A stretch of 64,000 bases of DNA. Source: Chitinolyticbacter meiyuanensis. Lineage in GTDB: Bacteria > Pseudomonadota > Gammaproteobacteria > Burkholderiales > Chitinibacteraceae. Positions 9,845 to 19,817 of the stretch are shown one piece after another (within the stretch, counting starts at the first letter, position 1; every line of letters begins with the position of its first letter). The stretch spans positions 903,513 through 967,512 of the forward strand of contig NZ_CP041335.1 of NCBI RefSeq assembly GCF_008033135.1, in the 5' to 3' direction. The position numbers and the translations under genes are program-made. The notes under the pieces are model-generated. The model was not told the DNA's origin. It did no database searches and saw only the letters and a list, made by a program, of their open reading frames with translations.

Positions 9845-10174
9845 ATGCCGCTGACCGCGTTAGCCGAAGGTGAAAGCGCCCAGTTCCGCCTCGATGGCGA
9901 ACTCACCATCTTTCATGCCGCAGAACTCAAGGATGTGCTGCTTGCCGCACTCGGCGAGGGCGGCGGCCCGCCGCTGACCATCGATCTGTCCGGCGTCGAC
10001 GAACTCGATACCGCTGGCGTGCAGCTGCTGCTGCTCGCCAAGCGCGAGGCGGCGCGGCACGGCCGGGCACTCGCCTACAGCGGCCACAGCCCGGCGGTGA
10101 TCTCGGTACTGGAGCTTCTCGACCTGGCGGGCACGCTGGGCGATCCGGTGCTCATTCCCAACGCTAGCCGCTGA
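9845..10174 (+). CDS. STAS-domain protein of the chemotaxis operon
   Basis: Anti-sigma-antagonist-like single STAS domain of 109 residues (about the family length). The core motif DLSGVDELDTAGVQLLLL aligns with the usual D-S-S-G loop, but Thr replaces the phospho-Ser position. It sits between cheY and cheA, 20 bp after cheY and 8 bp before cheA. Such STAS genes recur in che clusters of this layout, where their role is poorly known; a partner-switch input is possible. Confidence 0.85.
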   Translation: MPLTALAEGESAQFRLDGELTIFHAAELKDVLLAALGEGGGPPLTIDLSGVDELDTAGVQLLLLAKREAARHGRALAYSGHSPAVISVLELLDLAGTLGDPVLIPNASR

Positions 10175-10182
10175 GGTCGATC

Positions 10183-12360
10183 ATGGACATGGACAACGCA
10201 CGCGACGCGCTGGTGCAGGAGGCGCGCGAACTCTTGGCCGCCATGGAAATGGCGCTGATGCAGATCGAGGCCGAAGGGGCCAGCAGCGAGGCGATCAACG
10301 CGATCTTCCGCGCCGCGCACACCATCAAGGGCTCGGCCGGGCTGTTTGCATTCGAGCGCATCGTCAGCTTCACCCATGTGGCCGAGAGCGTACTCGACAA
10401 GGTGCGCAACGGCAGCCTGCCGCTTGATACCAACCTGCTGTCGCTGCTGCTCGAATGTGGCGACTACATTGGCGAGCTGGTCGAAGCCATTGCCGCCCGC
10501 CGCGAAGAGGAGGAGCCGGATCCGGTCAAGCGCGGCCGGCTGGAGCTCTCGCTCAACGCCCTGCTCGGCGTAACCGCGGCGGCCCATCCCGCCGTGCATG
10601 CCATGGGTGCAGCCGCCGACACCGCGCAGATCGAAGTGGACGACGGCAGCGCCGTCAGCAGCGACAACTGGCATCTTTCGCTGCGCTTCTCGCCCGACGT
10701 GTTGCGCAACGGCATGGACCCGCTGTCCTTCCTGCGCTACCTCGGCACCATCGGCCGTATCGTCCATATCGTCACGCTGCCGGATGCATTGCCCGATGCG
10801 CGGGTGATGGACCCGGAAGCGTGTTACCTCGGCTTCGAGGTGGACTTCGCTTCGGACGCCGATCGCCAGACCATCGAGGGCGTGTTCGAGTTCGTGCGCG
10901 AGGACAGCGAGATCCGCATCCTGCCGCCGCACGGCAAGATCGCCGAATACATCGGCCTGATCCAGTCGTTGGCCGAGCCGGCCGGGCGGCTCGGTGAAAT
11001 TCTGGTCAAGGGCGGCGCGCTGACGCCGTCCGAGCTCGACAACGTGCTGGCGCAGCAGGCCGCCGAGCCGGTGCCGGCCAAGCCGCTCGGCACGCTGCTG
11101 GTCGAGCAGGACAAGGTGCCGCAGGCCGTGGTGGCCGCGGCGCTCACCAAGCAGAAGCAGGGCGAGGAAAAGCGTACCCAGGAGCAGAAGTTCATCAAGG
11201 TCGAGGTCAGCAAGCTCGATGCGCTGATCGATCTTGTCGGCGAGCTGGTGATTGCCGGTGCCGCTGCCAACCTGGTGGCCCACCGTGAGAAACACGCGCG
11301 TTTCGAGGAGGCCACCCAGGGCATTTCCAGCCTGGTCGAGCAGATCCGCGATGCCGCGCTGACGCTGCGCATGGTGCCGATCGGCGAAGTGTTCCAGCGC
11401 TTCCCGCGCGTGGTGCGCGACATCTCGCGCGAGCTTGGCAAGGAAATCCAGCTGCTGGTGACTGGCGCCGACACCGAGCTCGACAAATCGATGGTCGAAA
11501 AGCTGTCCGATCCGTTGATGCACATCGTGCGCAATGCGATGGACCACGGCATCGAGAGCAAGGAAGCGCGGGTGATGGCCGGCAAGGCGGTGGAGGGCAC
11601 GCTCCGGCTCAACGCCTACCACGAGTCCGGCAGCATCGTGATCGAGGTCTCCGACGATGGTCGTGGCCTGGATCGCGACCGCATCCTGGCCAAGGCCATC
11701 GAGCGCGGCCTCGTCAGCGCCGAGCAGCAGTTGTCCGATGGCGAGATCTACCGGCTGATCTTCGAGCCGGGCTTCTCCACGGCCGAGCAGGTCACCAACC
11801 TGTCCGGTCGCGGCGTCGGCATGGACGTGGTGAAGAAGAACATCGAATCGCTGCGTGGCGAGGTGGAGATCGTCAGCCGCCAGGGCCAGGGCACTACGGT
11901 GCGCATCCGCCTGCCGCTGACGCTCGCCATCATCGATGGCTTCCAGGTCATGGTCGGCGATTCGCAGTTCGTGATCCCGCTCGAGCTCGTGATCGAGTGC
12001 ATCGACATCAGCAGCCACGACATGCGGCACAACATCGTCAAGCTGCGCGGCGAGCCCTTGCCCTTCGTGCGGTTGCGCGAGCTGTTCGATCTGCCCGAAG
12101 CCGAGCACGTGCGCGAGAGCCTCGTCGTTGTGCAATACGGCCAGCAGCGCGCCGGCCTTGTCGTCGACAAGCTGTTGGGCGAATTCCAGGCGGTGATCAA
12201 GCCGCTTGGCCTGCTGTTCGGCGAGGTCAAGGGCATCAGCGGCTCGACCATCCTCGGCGACGGTCGCGTGGCGCTGATCCTCGACGTGCCGCATCTCGTA
12301 CAAAGAACCATGCGCGCCAATGTGGCGCAGCTGGCCCACCAACATCACATAACGGGCTGA
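10183..12360 (+). CDS. cheA: Chemotaxis histidine kinase CheA
   Basis: 725 residues. Domains in order: HPt with phospho-His46 ([12 protein letters not shown]), a middle region (about 155-265) replacing the classical P2, a linker with two repeats around [17 protein letters not shown] and [16 protein letters not shown] that resembles the MshEN/GspE N-terminal fold, dimerisation helices ([20 protein letters not shown]), ATP-binding domain ([29 protein letters not shown]) and the CheW-like P5 domain. It phosphorylates CheY and CheB when stimulated by receptors through CheW. Starts 8 bp after the STAS gene. Confidence 0.96.
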   Translation: MDMDNARDALVQEARELLAAMEMALMQIEAEGASSEAINAIFRAAHTIKGSAGLFAFERIVSFTHVAESVLDKVRNGSLPLDTNLLSLLLECGDYIGELVEAIAARREEEEPDPVKRGRLELSLNALLGVTAAAHPAVHAMGAAADTAQIEVDDGSAVSSDNWHLSLRFSPDVLRNGMDPLSFLRYLGTIGRIVHIVTLPDALPDARVMDPEACYLGFEVDFASDADRQTIEGVFEFVREDSEIRILPPHGKIAEYIGLIQSLAEPAGRLGEILVKGGALTPSELDNVLAQQAAEPVPAKPLGTLLVEQDKVPQAVVAAALTKQKQGEEKRTQEQKFIKVEVSKLDALIDLVGELVIAGAAANLVAHREKHARFEEATQGISSLVEQIRDAALTLRMVPIGEVFQRFPRVVRDISRELGKEIQLLVTGADTELDKSMVEKLSDPLMHIVRNAMDHGIESKEARVMAGKAVEGTLRLNAYHESGSIVIEVSDDGRGLDRDRILAKAIERGLVSAEQQLSDGEIYRLIFEPGFSTAEQVTNLSGRGVGMDVVKKNIESLRGEVEIVSRQGQGTTVRIRLPLTLAIIDGFQVMVGDSQFVIPLELVIECIDISSHDMRHNIVKLRGEPLPFVRLRELFDLPEAEHVRESLVVVQYGQQRAGLVVDKLLGEFQAVIKPLGLLFGEVKGISGSTILGDGRVALILDVPHLVQRTMRANVAQLAHQHHITG

Positions 12361-12379
12361 TTTTCAGGGGGAATTGATC

Positions 12380-14011
12380 ATGGGTTGGTTCATGCGGTTG
12401 AAATTGGGCACCAAGTTGCTGGCTGCCTTCCTGGTGGTGGCCTTGCTGACGCTGCTGATCGGTGTCTGGGCGCTCGTCAATATCGAAAAGGTCGGCGCCG
12501 GTGGTGAATCGATCTACAAGACCAACCTGCTGGCGATCAGCAACATGGATCGGGCCAATCTGTTCATCCTGTTGCATAGCCGTGGCGTCGTGAGATCGAT
12601 GACGCAGGTCAGCGATCCGGCGGTCTACGCGGAAACGGTGAACCGCGGCAAGAGCCATATCGAGAATTTCTATAAGTACTGGGGCATCTACGCCAAGACC
12701 GAGCCGTCCGATGTTGAGGCCAAGTTGCGCGCTGACCTTGATCGGCTCCTGCCCGAGTACCTGCAGCTGTCCGACAAGGTCGATGGCCTGGTGAAGCAGG
12801 GGCTGAACGACGAGGCGGTACAACTGGTCAACGGCGATCTGCGCAAGAAGCTGGGCGAGCTCGACGACGTGTTCGAGGGCATTGCCGTAGACAACGAGAA
12901 GCAGGCCGATGCCGCCAACGCCGCCAATGCGGCACAGATCGACACGGTACGCACCACCACCATTGCCATCATCGTTGCCTCCTTCCTGCTGTCGGTGGTG
13001 CTGGGCGTCCTGCTGGCGCGCATCGTCACCCGCCAGGTCGGTGGCGAGCCGGATGAAGCGGTGCGCATCCTGCAGCAGGTGGCCGATGGCGACCTGACGG
13101 TGAATGTGCATCTGCGCCAGGGTGATCAGACCAGCATGCTCTACAGCATGCAGCAGATGATCGCCAAGCTCACCGATGTGCTCGGCGATGTGCGCGGCGC
13201 CGCCGGCTCGATCGCCTCAGCGTCGGAAGAGGTGTCCGCGTCGGCGCAGGCGCTGTCGCAGAATGCGTCTGAGCAGGCGGCCAACGTCGAGGAGACCAGC
13301 GCCTCGGTCGAGGAGATCTCGGCCACGGTGGCGCAGAACGCCGAGAACGCCCGCGTGACCGACGGCATGGCGACGCAGAGTGCGCAGCACGCGGTGGAAG
13401 GGGGAGAGGCGGTGAAGCAGACGGTTTCGGCGATGCGGCAGATCGCCGGCAAGATCGGCATCATCGACGACATCGCCTACCAGACCAACCTGCTGGCACT
13501 GAACGCCGCGATCGAAGCCGCGCGGGCCGGCGAGCACGGCAAGGGCTTCGCCGTGGTGGCGGCCGAGGTGCGCAAGCTGGCCGAGCGCAGCCAGGTGGCG
13601 GCGCAGGAGATCGGTGAAGTGGCCGCCAACAGCGTGACGCTGGCCGAACGCGCCGGCACGCTGCTCGACCAGATGGTGCCGTCCATCCGCAAGACCGCCG
13701 ATCTGGTGCAGGAGATCACCGCCGCCAGCCGCGAGCAGACCACCGGTCTCGACCAGATCAACACGGCCGTGAGCCAGCTGGCGCAGACCACGCAGATGAA
13801 CGCATCAGCCTCGGAGGAACTGAGCTCCACGGCCGAGGAAATGAGCGCGCAGGCGATCCAGCTGCAGGAGCTGATCCAGTTCTTCCGTATCGGCAGTGCG
13901 CCGGTGGCGCGTGCTGCTACCACGCGCCGTACGGCGTCGGTTGGCGCCGTGTCGCGCCGCATGCGCAGCGACGACGAGGGCGTGGACGAATCGTCGTTCA
14001 CCCGTTTTTGA
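12380..14011 (+). CDS. Methyl-accepting chemotaxis protein with four-helix-bundle sensor
   Basis: Transmembrane chemoreceptor, 543 residues. ATG at 12380 has GGGGGA 8 bp upstream and is preferred to TTG 12374. TM1 12-34, periplasmic helical domain 35-193 of 4HB_MCP type, TM2 194-216, HAMP, then the signalling helices with tip [20 protein letters not shown]. Ala/Gln/Glu-rich methylation helices flank it. The C-terminus (DESSFTRF) lacks the NWETF-type pentapeptide that tethers CheR/CheB. Located between cheA and cheW, so it is the receptor dedicated to this array. Confidence 0.94.
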   Translation: MGWFMRLKLGTKLLAAFLVVALLTLLIGVWALVNIEKVGAGGESIYKTNLLAISNMDRANLFILLHSRGVVRSMTQVSDPAVYAETVNRGKSHIENFYKYWGIYAKTEPSDVEAKLRADLDRLLPEYLQLSDKVDGLVKQGLNDEAVQLVNGDLRKKLGELDDVFEGIAVDNEKQADAANAANAAQIDTVRTTTIAIIVASFLLSVVLGVLLARIVTRQVGGEPDEAVRILQQVADGDLTVNVHLRQGDQTSMLYSMQQMIAKLTDVLGDVRGAAGSIASASEEVSASAQALSQNASEQAANVEETSASVEEISATVAQNAENARVTDGMATQSAQHAVEGGEAVKQTVSAMRQIAGKIGIIDDIAYQTNLLALNAAIEAARAGEHGKGFAVVAAEVRKLAERSQVAAQEIGEVAANSVTLAERAGTLLDQMVPSIRKTADLVQEITAASREQTTGLDQINTAVSQLAQTTQMNASASEELSSTAEEMSAQAIQLQELIQFFRIGSAPVARAATTRRTASVGAVSRRMRSDDEGVDESSFTRF

Positions 14012-14021
14012 GGGAGGTGAC

Positions 14022-14558
14022 ATGGCCAACTATCCGACCACCGCAGGCGGCACCGCACTGGCAGAGCGTGGCATTCCGCGGCAGTACCTCACGTTCACGC
14101 TGGCGGGCGAGCTGTTTGCCATGCCGATCGAACGCATCCGCGAAATCATCGAATTCGCCGGCCTTACCGAGATCCCGCTGATGCCCACGTTCCTGCGCGG
14201 CGTGATCAATGTGCGCGGCGCCGTGGTGCCGGTGATCGATCTGGCGGTGCGCTTTGGTCGTGAGCGGACCGAGATCGCACGCCGCACCTGCATCGTGATC
14301 ATGGAGCTCGAGCAGGAAGGCCAGGTGTTGTTGCTGGGCGTGCTGGTCGATGCGGTGAACGAGGTGCTGGATGTGGAGCCCGGCCAGATCGAACCGCGGC
14401 CATCGTTCGGTGCGAAGATCCGCGCGGAGTTCATCGAGGGGATGATCAATCTCAACGATCGCTTCGTGATCGCGCTCGATATCCATCAGGTGCTGTCCGT
14501 CGACGAGCTTGCCACGCTGATTGGCGTGGCCGCCGGCGAGCCGGAAACGCTGGAATAG
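14022..14558 (+). CDS. cheW: Chemotaxis coupling protein CheW
   Basis: Adaptor linking receptors to CheA, 178 residues. Start chosen at ATG 14022, preceded by the strong site GGGAGGTGA. Core CheW motifs: YLTFTLAGELFAMPIERIREI, RGVINVRGAVVPVIDLAVRFG, and VDAVNEVLDVEPGQIE. Ten bp separate it from the receptor gene upstream. The N-terminus carries about 20 extra residues before the fold. Confidence 0.95.
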   Translation: MANYPTTAGGTALAERGIPRQYLTFTLAGELFAMPIERIREIIEFAGLTEIPLMPTFLRGVINVRGAVVPVIDLAVRFGRERTEIARRTCIVIMELEQEGQVLLLGVLVDAVNEVLDVEPGQIEPRPSFGAKIRAEFIEGMINLNDRFVIALDIHQVLSVDELATLIGVAAGEPETLE

Positions 14559-14576
14559 GAGGAGGTCGTGGTCGTG

Positions 14577-15395
14577 ATGCAGGCGCCCCCTCTGGTCAGC
14601 GACGAGGAGCTCAAGCTCTTCCAGGGCCTGTTCAAGCAGCATATCGGCCTGCACCTGTCGCGGGAGAAGAAGGCGCTGCTGGCGAGTCGGCTCGCCAAGC
14701 GCATTGCCGAGCTCGGGCTCGACAGCTTTCGCGACTATCACCGGCTGATCGCCAGCGAACACGCCGAGGCGCAGGCCGAGCGCCAGCGCGCGATCGATCT
14801 CATCACCACCAACGAGACCTACTTCTTCCGCGAGAAGAAGCACTTCGATTTCCTGCGCGGCCAGATCCTGCCGCGGCACCCGCGTGACAAGGCCTTCGCG
14901 GTGTGGAGCGCGGCGAGTTCCAGCGGCGAGGAGGCGTACAGCATCGCCATGCAGCTCGACGATGTGCTGGGCGAGGCGCCGTGGAGCGTGTTCGGCTCGG
15001 ACATCAGCCAGCGCATCCTCGCCAAGGCGCGACGCGGGCTCTATCCGATGGTGCGCTGCGAGCAGGTACCGCCCGAATATCTGAAGCGCTACTGCCTGCG
15101 TGGCCAGGGCGAATACGCCGGGCAACTGCTGGTCAGTCGCAGCGTGCGTGAACGGGTGAGTTTTTCCCAGCTCAACCTGATGGCGCTGCCGCAGCGACTG
15201 GGGCCGTTCGACGTGGTGTTCTTGCGCAATGTGATCATCTATTTCGACCTGCCGACCAAGATCGAGGTGGTGAAGGCCGTGACCCGCCATTTGCGGCCTG
15301 GCGGGCATCTGTTCGTCGGGCATTCGGAATCGCTGCACGGCATGCCGTTGCAGCTCGAGACCGTCGCGCCGTCGATTTACCGGAAGCCACCATGA
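14577..15395 (+). CDS. cheR: Chemotaxis protein methyltransferase CheR
   Basis: S-adenosylmethionine-dependent glutamate methyltransferase that adapts receptors, 272 residues. The site AGGAGGAGGT at 14557-14566 best fits ATG 14577 (or GTG 14574); GTG 14568 would be too close. N-terminal helical domain, then ITTNETYFFREKKHFDFL, the SAM-binding VWSAASSSGEEAYSIAM, GSDISQRIL, and FDVVFLRNVIIYFD near the C-terminus. Its stop overlaps cheD by 4 bp, implying coupled translation. Confidence 0.95.
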   Translation: MQAPPLVSDEELKLFQGLFKQHIGLHLSREKKALLASRLAKRIAELGLDSFRDYHRLIASEHAEAQAERQRAIDLITTNETYFFREKKHFDFLRGQILPRHPRDKAFAVWSAASSSGEEAYSIAMQLDDVLGEAPWSVFGSDISQRILAKARRGLYPMVRCEQVPPEYLKRYCLRGQGEYAGQLLVSRSVRERVSFSQLNLMALPQRLGPFDVVFLRNVIIYFDLPTKIEVVKAVTRHLRPGGHLFVGHSESLHGMPLQLETVAPSIYRKPP

Positions 15396-15898
15396 GCCGC
15401 CGCGTGTTCCTCAATCCGGGCGAGCTGTATTTCGGCAGCGGCGATGTCGTTGTCGAAACGCTGCTGGGCTCCTGCGTTGCCATCGTGCTGCGCCATCGCG
15501 AGCGCGCGGTCGGCGGCGTCTGCCACTTCCTGTTGCCTGAGCGCATCGTGGCGCCCAAGGGAGTGGCCTCCCTCGATGGGCGCTATGGCGAGGATGCATT
15601 CCGCCTGCTGCTCGCGCAGCTGCGCCGCGCCGGCCACGGCCCGGAGGATTTCGAGGCCAAGCTGTTTGGCGGTGCGCGGGTGTTCGATACGCCCACCGTC
15701 ACCGAGAGCGTGGGCGAGGGCAATGCCCGCTTCGCGCGCCAGTTGCTGAAGCAGTCGGGCATGAAGCTGGGTGGCAGCGATCTGGGCGGCAGCGGGTATC
15801 GCTACCTGCGGGTGGATGTGGGTCGCGGCGAGGTCTGGGTGCGCTACGGCGGCGCGATGCCGACATCGGAAAAAACCAAGACGGGAGTGAGCGGATGA
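15392..15898 (+). CDS. cheD: Chemoreceptor glutamine deamidase CheD
   Basis: Deamidates receptor glutamines, 168 residues. Catalytic Cys lies in [13 protein letters not shown], with the conserved [10 protein letters not shown] and KLFGGARVF motifs that supply the His/Thr part of the active site. ATGA overlaps join it to cheR upstream and cheB downstream, so the three adaptation enzymes are translationally coupled. Confidence 0.95.
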   Translation: MSRRVFLNPGELYFGSGDVVVETLLGSCVAIVLRHRERAVGGVCHFLLPERIVAPKGVASLDGRYGEDAFRLLLAQLRRAGHGPEDFEAKLFGGARVFDTPTVTESVGEGNARFARQLLKQSGMKLGGSDLGGSGYRYLRVDVGRGEVWVRYGGAMPTSEKTKTGVSG

Positions 15899-17040
15899 TC
15901 AAGGTGATGATCGTCGACGACTCGTCGGTCGTGCGGCAGGTGATGCAGGACGTGCTGGCCAAGCATCGGGACATCGAGGTGATCGCCACCGCGTCCGACC
16001 CGATCTTCGCTATGCAGAAGATGAAGGCCAACTGGCCCGACGTGATCGTGCTCGACATCGAGATGCCGCGTATGGATGGCATCACCTTCATGAAGCAGCT
16101 GATGACCATCCGCCCGACGCCGGTGGTGATCTGTTCCACGCTGACCGAGCGCGGTGCCGACGTGACCATGCAGGCGCTGGCTGCTGGCGCGCTCGGCATC
16201 ATCACCAAGCCCACCATCGGGCTGAAGGATTTCCTGCAGGATGCCTCGGCGGATCTGGTCTCGGCGATCCGTGCGGCATCGCAGGCCAAGGTATCGCGGC
16301 TGCGGCTCAATCCCGGCGTGACTGGCGGCAGCGCCATGCCGCTGCCTGCGCCAGCGGCTGGCCTCGGCGCGCCGCGACGCGAACCTCCGCCCTCGCACGA
16401 ACGCATGGGTGGCACCAAGCTCACCGCGGATGCCATGCTGGATGCGCCTTCAGCCAACCAGCACCTGCCCACCACTGACAAGCTGGTGGCGCTGGGCACC
16501 TCCACTGGCGGCACGCAGGCGCTGGAAGTGGTGCTGACCGCGCTACCCGCCACCAGCCCCGGCATCGTGGTGGTGCAGCACATGCCGGAGAAGTTCACCC
16601 AGAGCTTTGCCGCGCGGCTCAACAGCCTGTCCAAGGTCGAGGTACGCGAGGCCAAGCACGGTGACCGCGTTGCCGCCGGCATTGCGCTGATCGCACCAGG
16701 CGGCAAGCACATGATGGTGAAACGCAGCGGGGCGCAATATTACGTGGAGGTGGCGGATGGTCCGCTGGTGAGCCGTCATCGCCCATCGGTGGACGTGCTG
16801 TTCCGCTCGGTGGCCAAGGCCGCTGGCCGCAACGCCATCGGCATCATCATGACCGGCATGGGTGACGACGGCGCACGCGGGCTGAAAGAGCTGCACGACA
16901 CCGGTGCCACCACCTACGCGCAGGACGAGGCGACCTGCGTGGTATTCGGCATGCCCAAGGAAGCCATCCAGTTGGGCGGCGTCAGCGAGGTGCTGCCGCT
17001 GGAACGCATTTCATCCGTTATCGAGCGCCTCGCGCGCTGA
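15895..17040 (+). CDS. cheB: Chemotaxis methylesterase/deamidase CheB
   Basis: Removes methyl groups from receptors when phosphorylated by CheA, 381 residues. Receiver domain with Asp54 ([13 protein letters not shown]) and Lys105; a linker of about 60 residues; then the esterase with catalytic Ser203 in LGTSTGGT, His229 in VVQHMPEKF and Asp325 in [10 protein letters not shown]. All catalytic residues are present. Overlaps cheD by 4 bp. Only 11 bp separate it from the receiver-EAL gene that follows. Confidence 0.96.
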   Translation: MIKVMIVDDSSVVRQVMQDVLAKHRDIEVIATASDPIFAMQKMKANWPDVIVLDIEMPRMDGITFMKQLMTIRPTPVVICSTLTERGADVTMQALAAGALGIITKPTIGLKDFLQDASADLVSAIRAASQAKVSRLRLNPGVTGGSAMPLPAPAAGLGAPRREPPPSHERMGGTKLTADAMLDAPSANQHLPTTDKLVALGTSTGGTQALEVVLTALPATSPGIVVVQHMPEKFTQSFAARLNSLSKVEVREAKHGDRVAAGIALIAPGGKHMMVKRSGAQYYVEVADGPLVSRHRPSVDVLFRSVAKAAGRNAIGIIMTGMGDDGARGLKELHDTGATTYAQDEATCVVFGMPKEAIQLGGVSEVLPLERISSVIERLAR

Positions 17041-17051
17041 GTACCCTTTTC

Positions 17052-18314
17052 ATGCAACTGGAAAACCAGCCCCTGTCCCTGCAGCTCGACGCCATTCTGG
17101 TGGTCGACGACAGCACCGTGCAGCGGGCGCATACGGTGGGGCTATGCCGCGAGCTGGGTGTTGGCGTCATCTACGAGGCCGGCAACGGCGTCGAGGCGCT
17201 GGAAATGCTGGTGCAGCTGCCGATCCCGCCCAACGTGCTGGTGATTGATCTGGAGATGCCGGGCATGGACGGCGTCGAGCTGATCCAGCAGCTGGCGCAG
17301 CGCAGCGTGCATGTGCCGCTGATCGTGGCCTCCAGTCGCGAAAGCGCGCTGATCAGCTCGGTGGAGACCATGGTGCAGGCGCTTGGCATGCAAGTGCTGG
17401 CCGCGCTGCAAAAGCCGCTGAACCTGCCGCAGCTTGCCGCGGCGCTGCAGCGCTACGGCCGCTCGCAGGCGGCGCGCCCCAGCCGCAAGGAAGCCACCTT
17501 CGGCGTGGAGGAGCTACGCACCGCGCTGGAGGCCAACGGCATCGTGCCGTACTACCAGCCCAAGGTGGACGTGCGCACCGGCGTGATCAAGGGGGTGGAG
17601 GCGCTGGCGCGCTGGCCACAGGCTGATGGCAGCATGATCCCGCCGGACCGCTTCATCCCGATGGCCGAGCAGCATGGTCTGATCCATGCGCTGACGATGC
17701 AGATCGCTGAACAGGCCTGTGGCCAGATCGCCCGCTGGAACAAGCATGGCTTGCGGCTCTCGGTGGCGATCAATCTGTCGCCCATCCTGCTCGATTCGAC
17801 CAACTTCGTCGGCGAGGCTGCCGAGCTGTTGGAGCACCATGCACTCGGCGCAGACCAGGTGGTGTGGGAGATCACCGAAAGCTCGGTGGTCGCCAATCTT
17901 GGCGCGGCGCTGGGCATCCTGGCGCGATTGCGGCTCAAGGGCTTTGGCCTGTCGATCGATGATTACGGCACTGGTTTCTCGTCGATGCAGCAACTGGCAC
18001 GCATCCCGTTCACCGAGCTCAAGATCGACCGCTCCTTCGTCAATGGCGCGGCCGAGCGGCATCACTTGCGGGTGATCCTGCAATCGGCCTTGGACATGGC
18101 CAATCGCCTCAGCCTGATCACCGTCGCGGAAGGCGTGGAAACGGTGGAGGACTGGAAGCTGCTGCAGGATTTTGGCTGCACGCTGGGCCAGGGCTACCTG
18201 ATCGCCAAGCCGATGCCGGGTGACGAGCTGCCGATCTGGCTGCGCAAGCACACCCAGCACCTGCGCGCACTGCGCGAAGGGCGACTGCACGACAAATCCG
18301 ACGGCCTGTCCTGA
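17052..18314 (+). CDS. Receiver-EAL response regulator (c-di-GMP phosphodiesterase)
   Basis: 420 residues. N-terminal receiver with DD pair (ILVVDDST), Asp in LVIDLEMPGMDG, and Lys in LQKPLN; C-terminal EAL domain from about residue 155. The residues known to bind metal and substrate are present: E in VEALARW, N in INLSP, E in WEITES, DD in IDDYGTGFSS, K in LKIDRSF, E in VAEGVET, so it is probably an active phosphodiesterase. It sits 11 bp after cheB and ends at a terminator, so it is the output at the end of the chemotaxis operon and may lower c-di-GMP upon CheA signalling. Confidence 0.93.
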   Translation: MQLENQPLSLQLDAILVVDDSTVQRAHTVGLCRELGVGVIYEAGNGVEALEMLVQLPIPPNVLVIDLEMPGMDGVELIQQLAQRSVHVPLIVASSRESALISSVETMVQALGMQVLAALQKPLNLPQLAAALQRYGRSQAARPSRKEATFGVEELRTALEANGIVPYYQPKVDVRTGVIKGVEALARWPQADGSMIPPDRFIPMAEQHGLIHALTMQIAEQACGQIARWNKHGLRLSVAINLSPILLDSTNFVGEAAELLEHHALGADQVVWEITESSVVANLGAALGILARLRLKGFGLSIDDYGTGFSSMQQLARIPFTELKIDRSFVNGAAERHHLRVILQSALDMANRLSLITVAEGVETVEDWKLLQDFGCTLGQGYLIAKPMPGDELPIWLRKHTQHLRALREGRLHDKSDGLS

Positions 18315-18340
18315 GCCTGCTGCGCGGGTGACCGACACAA

Positions 18341-18367
18341 AAACGCCCCGCATGCTGCGGGGCGTTT
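18341..18367. terminator. Bidirectional rho-independent terminator
   Basis: Perfect stem AAACGCCCCGCA / TGCGGGGCGTTT with a 3-nt loop, flanked by A-run and T-run. It separates the end of the chemotaxis operon from the convergent deacetylase gene and can serve both. Confidence 0.9.
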
Positions 18368-18381
18368 GTCCATCAATGCCT

Positions 18382-19635
18382 TCAGTTCAGCTGCAGCGTC
18401 ACGTCGCCCTTGCTGTTGTCGGCACTGATCCGGTAGCGCCCCGGGGCCAGCGTCTGCACCGGCAGCGTGGCGCCAGCCTGGACGGCTTTGGCGGTCGTCA
18501 CCGGCTTGTCGCTGGTGAATTCCAGCGTCAGCACGGTGGCGTAGCGCTGGCAATCGGCGTTCTGCGGGAAGCGCAGCGTATCGCCGTTCACCACCGACGG
18601 ACCGCAGGCTTCGCGGGCAAAGCGATAGCGGATCACGTCGGACGGCGGTGCCATCCACAGCTCACCGGCATCGACCTTGGACTTCACGTAGTCGAGGTGG
18701 GCGGTGTAGCGGGCCAGCGGGATGGTCTCCCAGGAGCCGTCCTCGACGCCGTGCGCGGTGCGTAGCGCCCAGCCGCCCTGGGCGATGGCGGCATCGACGT
18801 GCAGGTTGAGGATTTCGCTGCCCTGCGGATAGAGCGACCAGATGCCCGATTGGGTGAACAGGTCCCACTTGATCGCGTACGGGTCGGCGAAGTTGGCCGC
18901 GTTCACGCCAGCGGCGGTGCCGTACTGGATGTTGCCGTTCTCGTCGACGCGGTTGGCGGCGCGGCCACCGAGGTAGCCGGGCTGTGACTTCAGGTAGGCC
19001 AGCGGCGCATCGGGCGTGATATCGGACGGCCAGGCGAAGAAGCTCGGCGTATAGCCGTCGAGGTGGGCGGCGATGTCGGCGGCGGAGCCGGCGATCTCGG
19101 CCTCGTTGTTCCAGGCAGTGGTATTGCTGTTCACATGGTTGCGGCTGTGGCTGAAGATTTCGTGGCCGGCGGCGACGAAGGATTTGGCCGCTTGCCAGTG
19201 GTAGGGCGCGCAGGTGGCGCTGATGATGCCGAAGGCCGCGCGCAGCCCGCGCTTGTCGAGCTCGGGTGCGGCGTGGTGGATCTGGCCATCCGTGATGTAG
19301 GCGCACAGGTCATCGTGCACCAGGCTGTAGGCGCCCTTGGCACCACCAGCCCAAGTGGTGGGAGCGACCGCTGTCGCCTGGGGCGGGTTGCACAGGTCGC
19401 CGACGCTGCTGGTGCAGCTGCCGAGCGTTTTCCACAGCGACACGGCTGCCACCGGGTTCCAGCCTGCACCTTGCCAGGCAGTGTGCGCCTGCAGTGTCTG
19501 ATAGCGCTGACCCTGGTATTGCACCACGTTGCCCACGGCGTAGCTCACGCCTTCCTGCCACTGCGGCAAGGCTGCCGCGCCGGCGACACCGGTCGCCAGT
19601 GCGGTCAGCACGCCCAATACACCCATCTTGTTCAT
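18382..19635 (-). CDS. Secreted chitin-binding polysaccharide deacetylase (CE4-type)
   Basis: Exported enzyme, 417 residues, probably removing N-acetyl groups from chitin or chitooligosaccharides. Signal peptide 1-22; chitin-binding CBM5/12-like module 25-74 (QWQEGVSYAVGNVVQYQG, with aromatic residues and closing Cys); NodB-like domain from about 100 with the metal and catalytic motif HDD (107-109), then His163 and His167 in IFSHSRNHVN. The C-terminal 100 residues form a probable beta-sandwich. Ribosome site GGAGAA precedes the ATG. It lies downstream of, and in the same direction as, the GH18-LytTR regulator, 174 bp apart, a candidate target. Confidence 0.88.
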   Translation of the reverse strand: MNKMGVLGVLTALATGVAGAAALPQWQEGVSYAVGNVVQYQGQRYQTLQAHTAWQGAGWNPVAAVSLWKTLGSCTSSVGDLCNPPQATAVAPTTWAGGAKGAYSLVHDDLCAYITDGQIHHAAPELDKRGLRAAFGIISATCAPYHWQAAKSFVAAGHEIFSHSRNHVNSNTTAWNNEAEIAGSAADIAAHLDGYTPSFFAWPSDITPDAPLAYLKSQPGYLGGRAANRVDENGNIQYGTAAGVNAANFADPYAIKWDLFTQSGIWSLYPQGSEILNLHVDAAIAQGGWALRTAHGVEDGSWETIPLARYTAHLDYVKSKVDAGELWMAPPSDVIRYRFAREACGPSVVNGDTLRFPQNADCQRYATVLTLEFTSDKPVTTAKAVQAGATLPVQTLAPGRYRISADNSKGDVTLQLN

Positions 19636-19733
19636 TCGTCTTCTCCATCCTGTTGTGATCTATGCCGTCATGCTGCGGCAGCGCTGACTATGGCAACGGC
19701 ATCGTCACAAAGTAAGGGCTGATCACCGGTTAC

Positions 19734-19817
19734 TTCACGAATGGCGAAGGTGAGATTGGCAAGTGATTGATAGGAAAGAAGAAAGGTGTTCTGGAAGACC
19801 CACCGTAATTCACGAAT
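19734..19817. repeat. Repeated 9-mer TTCACGAAT around the deacetylase promoter region
   Basis: TTCACGAAT occurs at 19734-19742 and again at 19809-19817, the second overlapping the stop of the GH18 regulator gene. The second copy is set in AATTCACGAATT, nearly palindromic. The 174-bp gap otherwise holds no gene. Could be regulator sites for the deacetylase gene, or chance. Confidence 0.25.

Noticed and set aside
10075..12348. A 757-codon open frame antisense to cheA
   Set aside because: cheA has all its domains on the plus strand; the antisense product has no recognisable motif and His/Asp/Leu-biased composition.
13998..15338. A 446-codon open frame opposite cheW and cheR
   Set aside because: Both plus-strand genes have clear motifs and ribosome sites; the reverse product is compositional noise.
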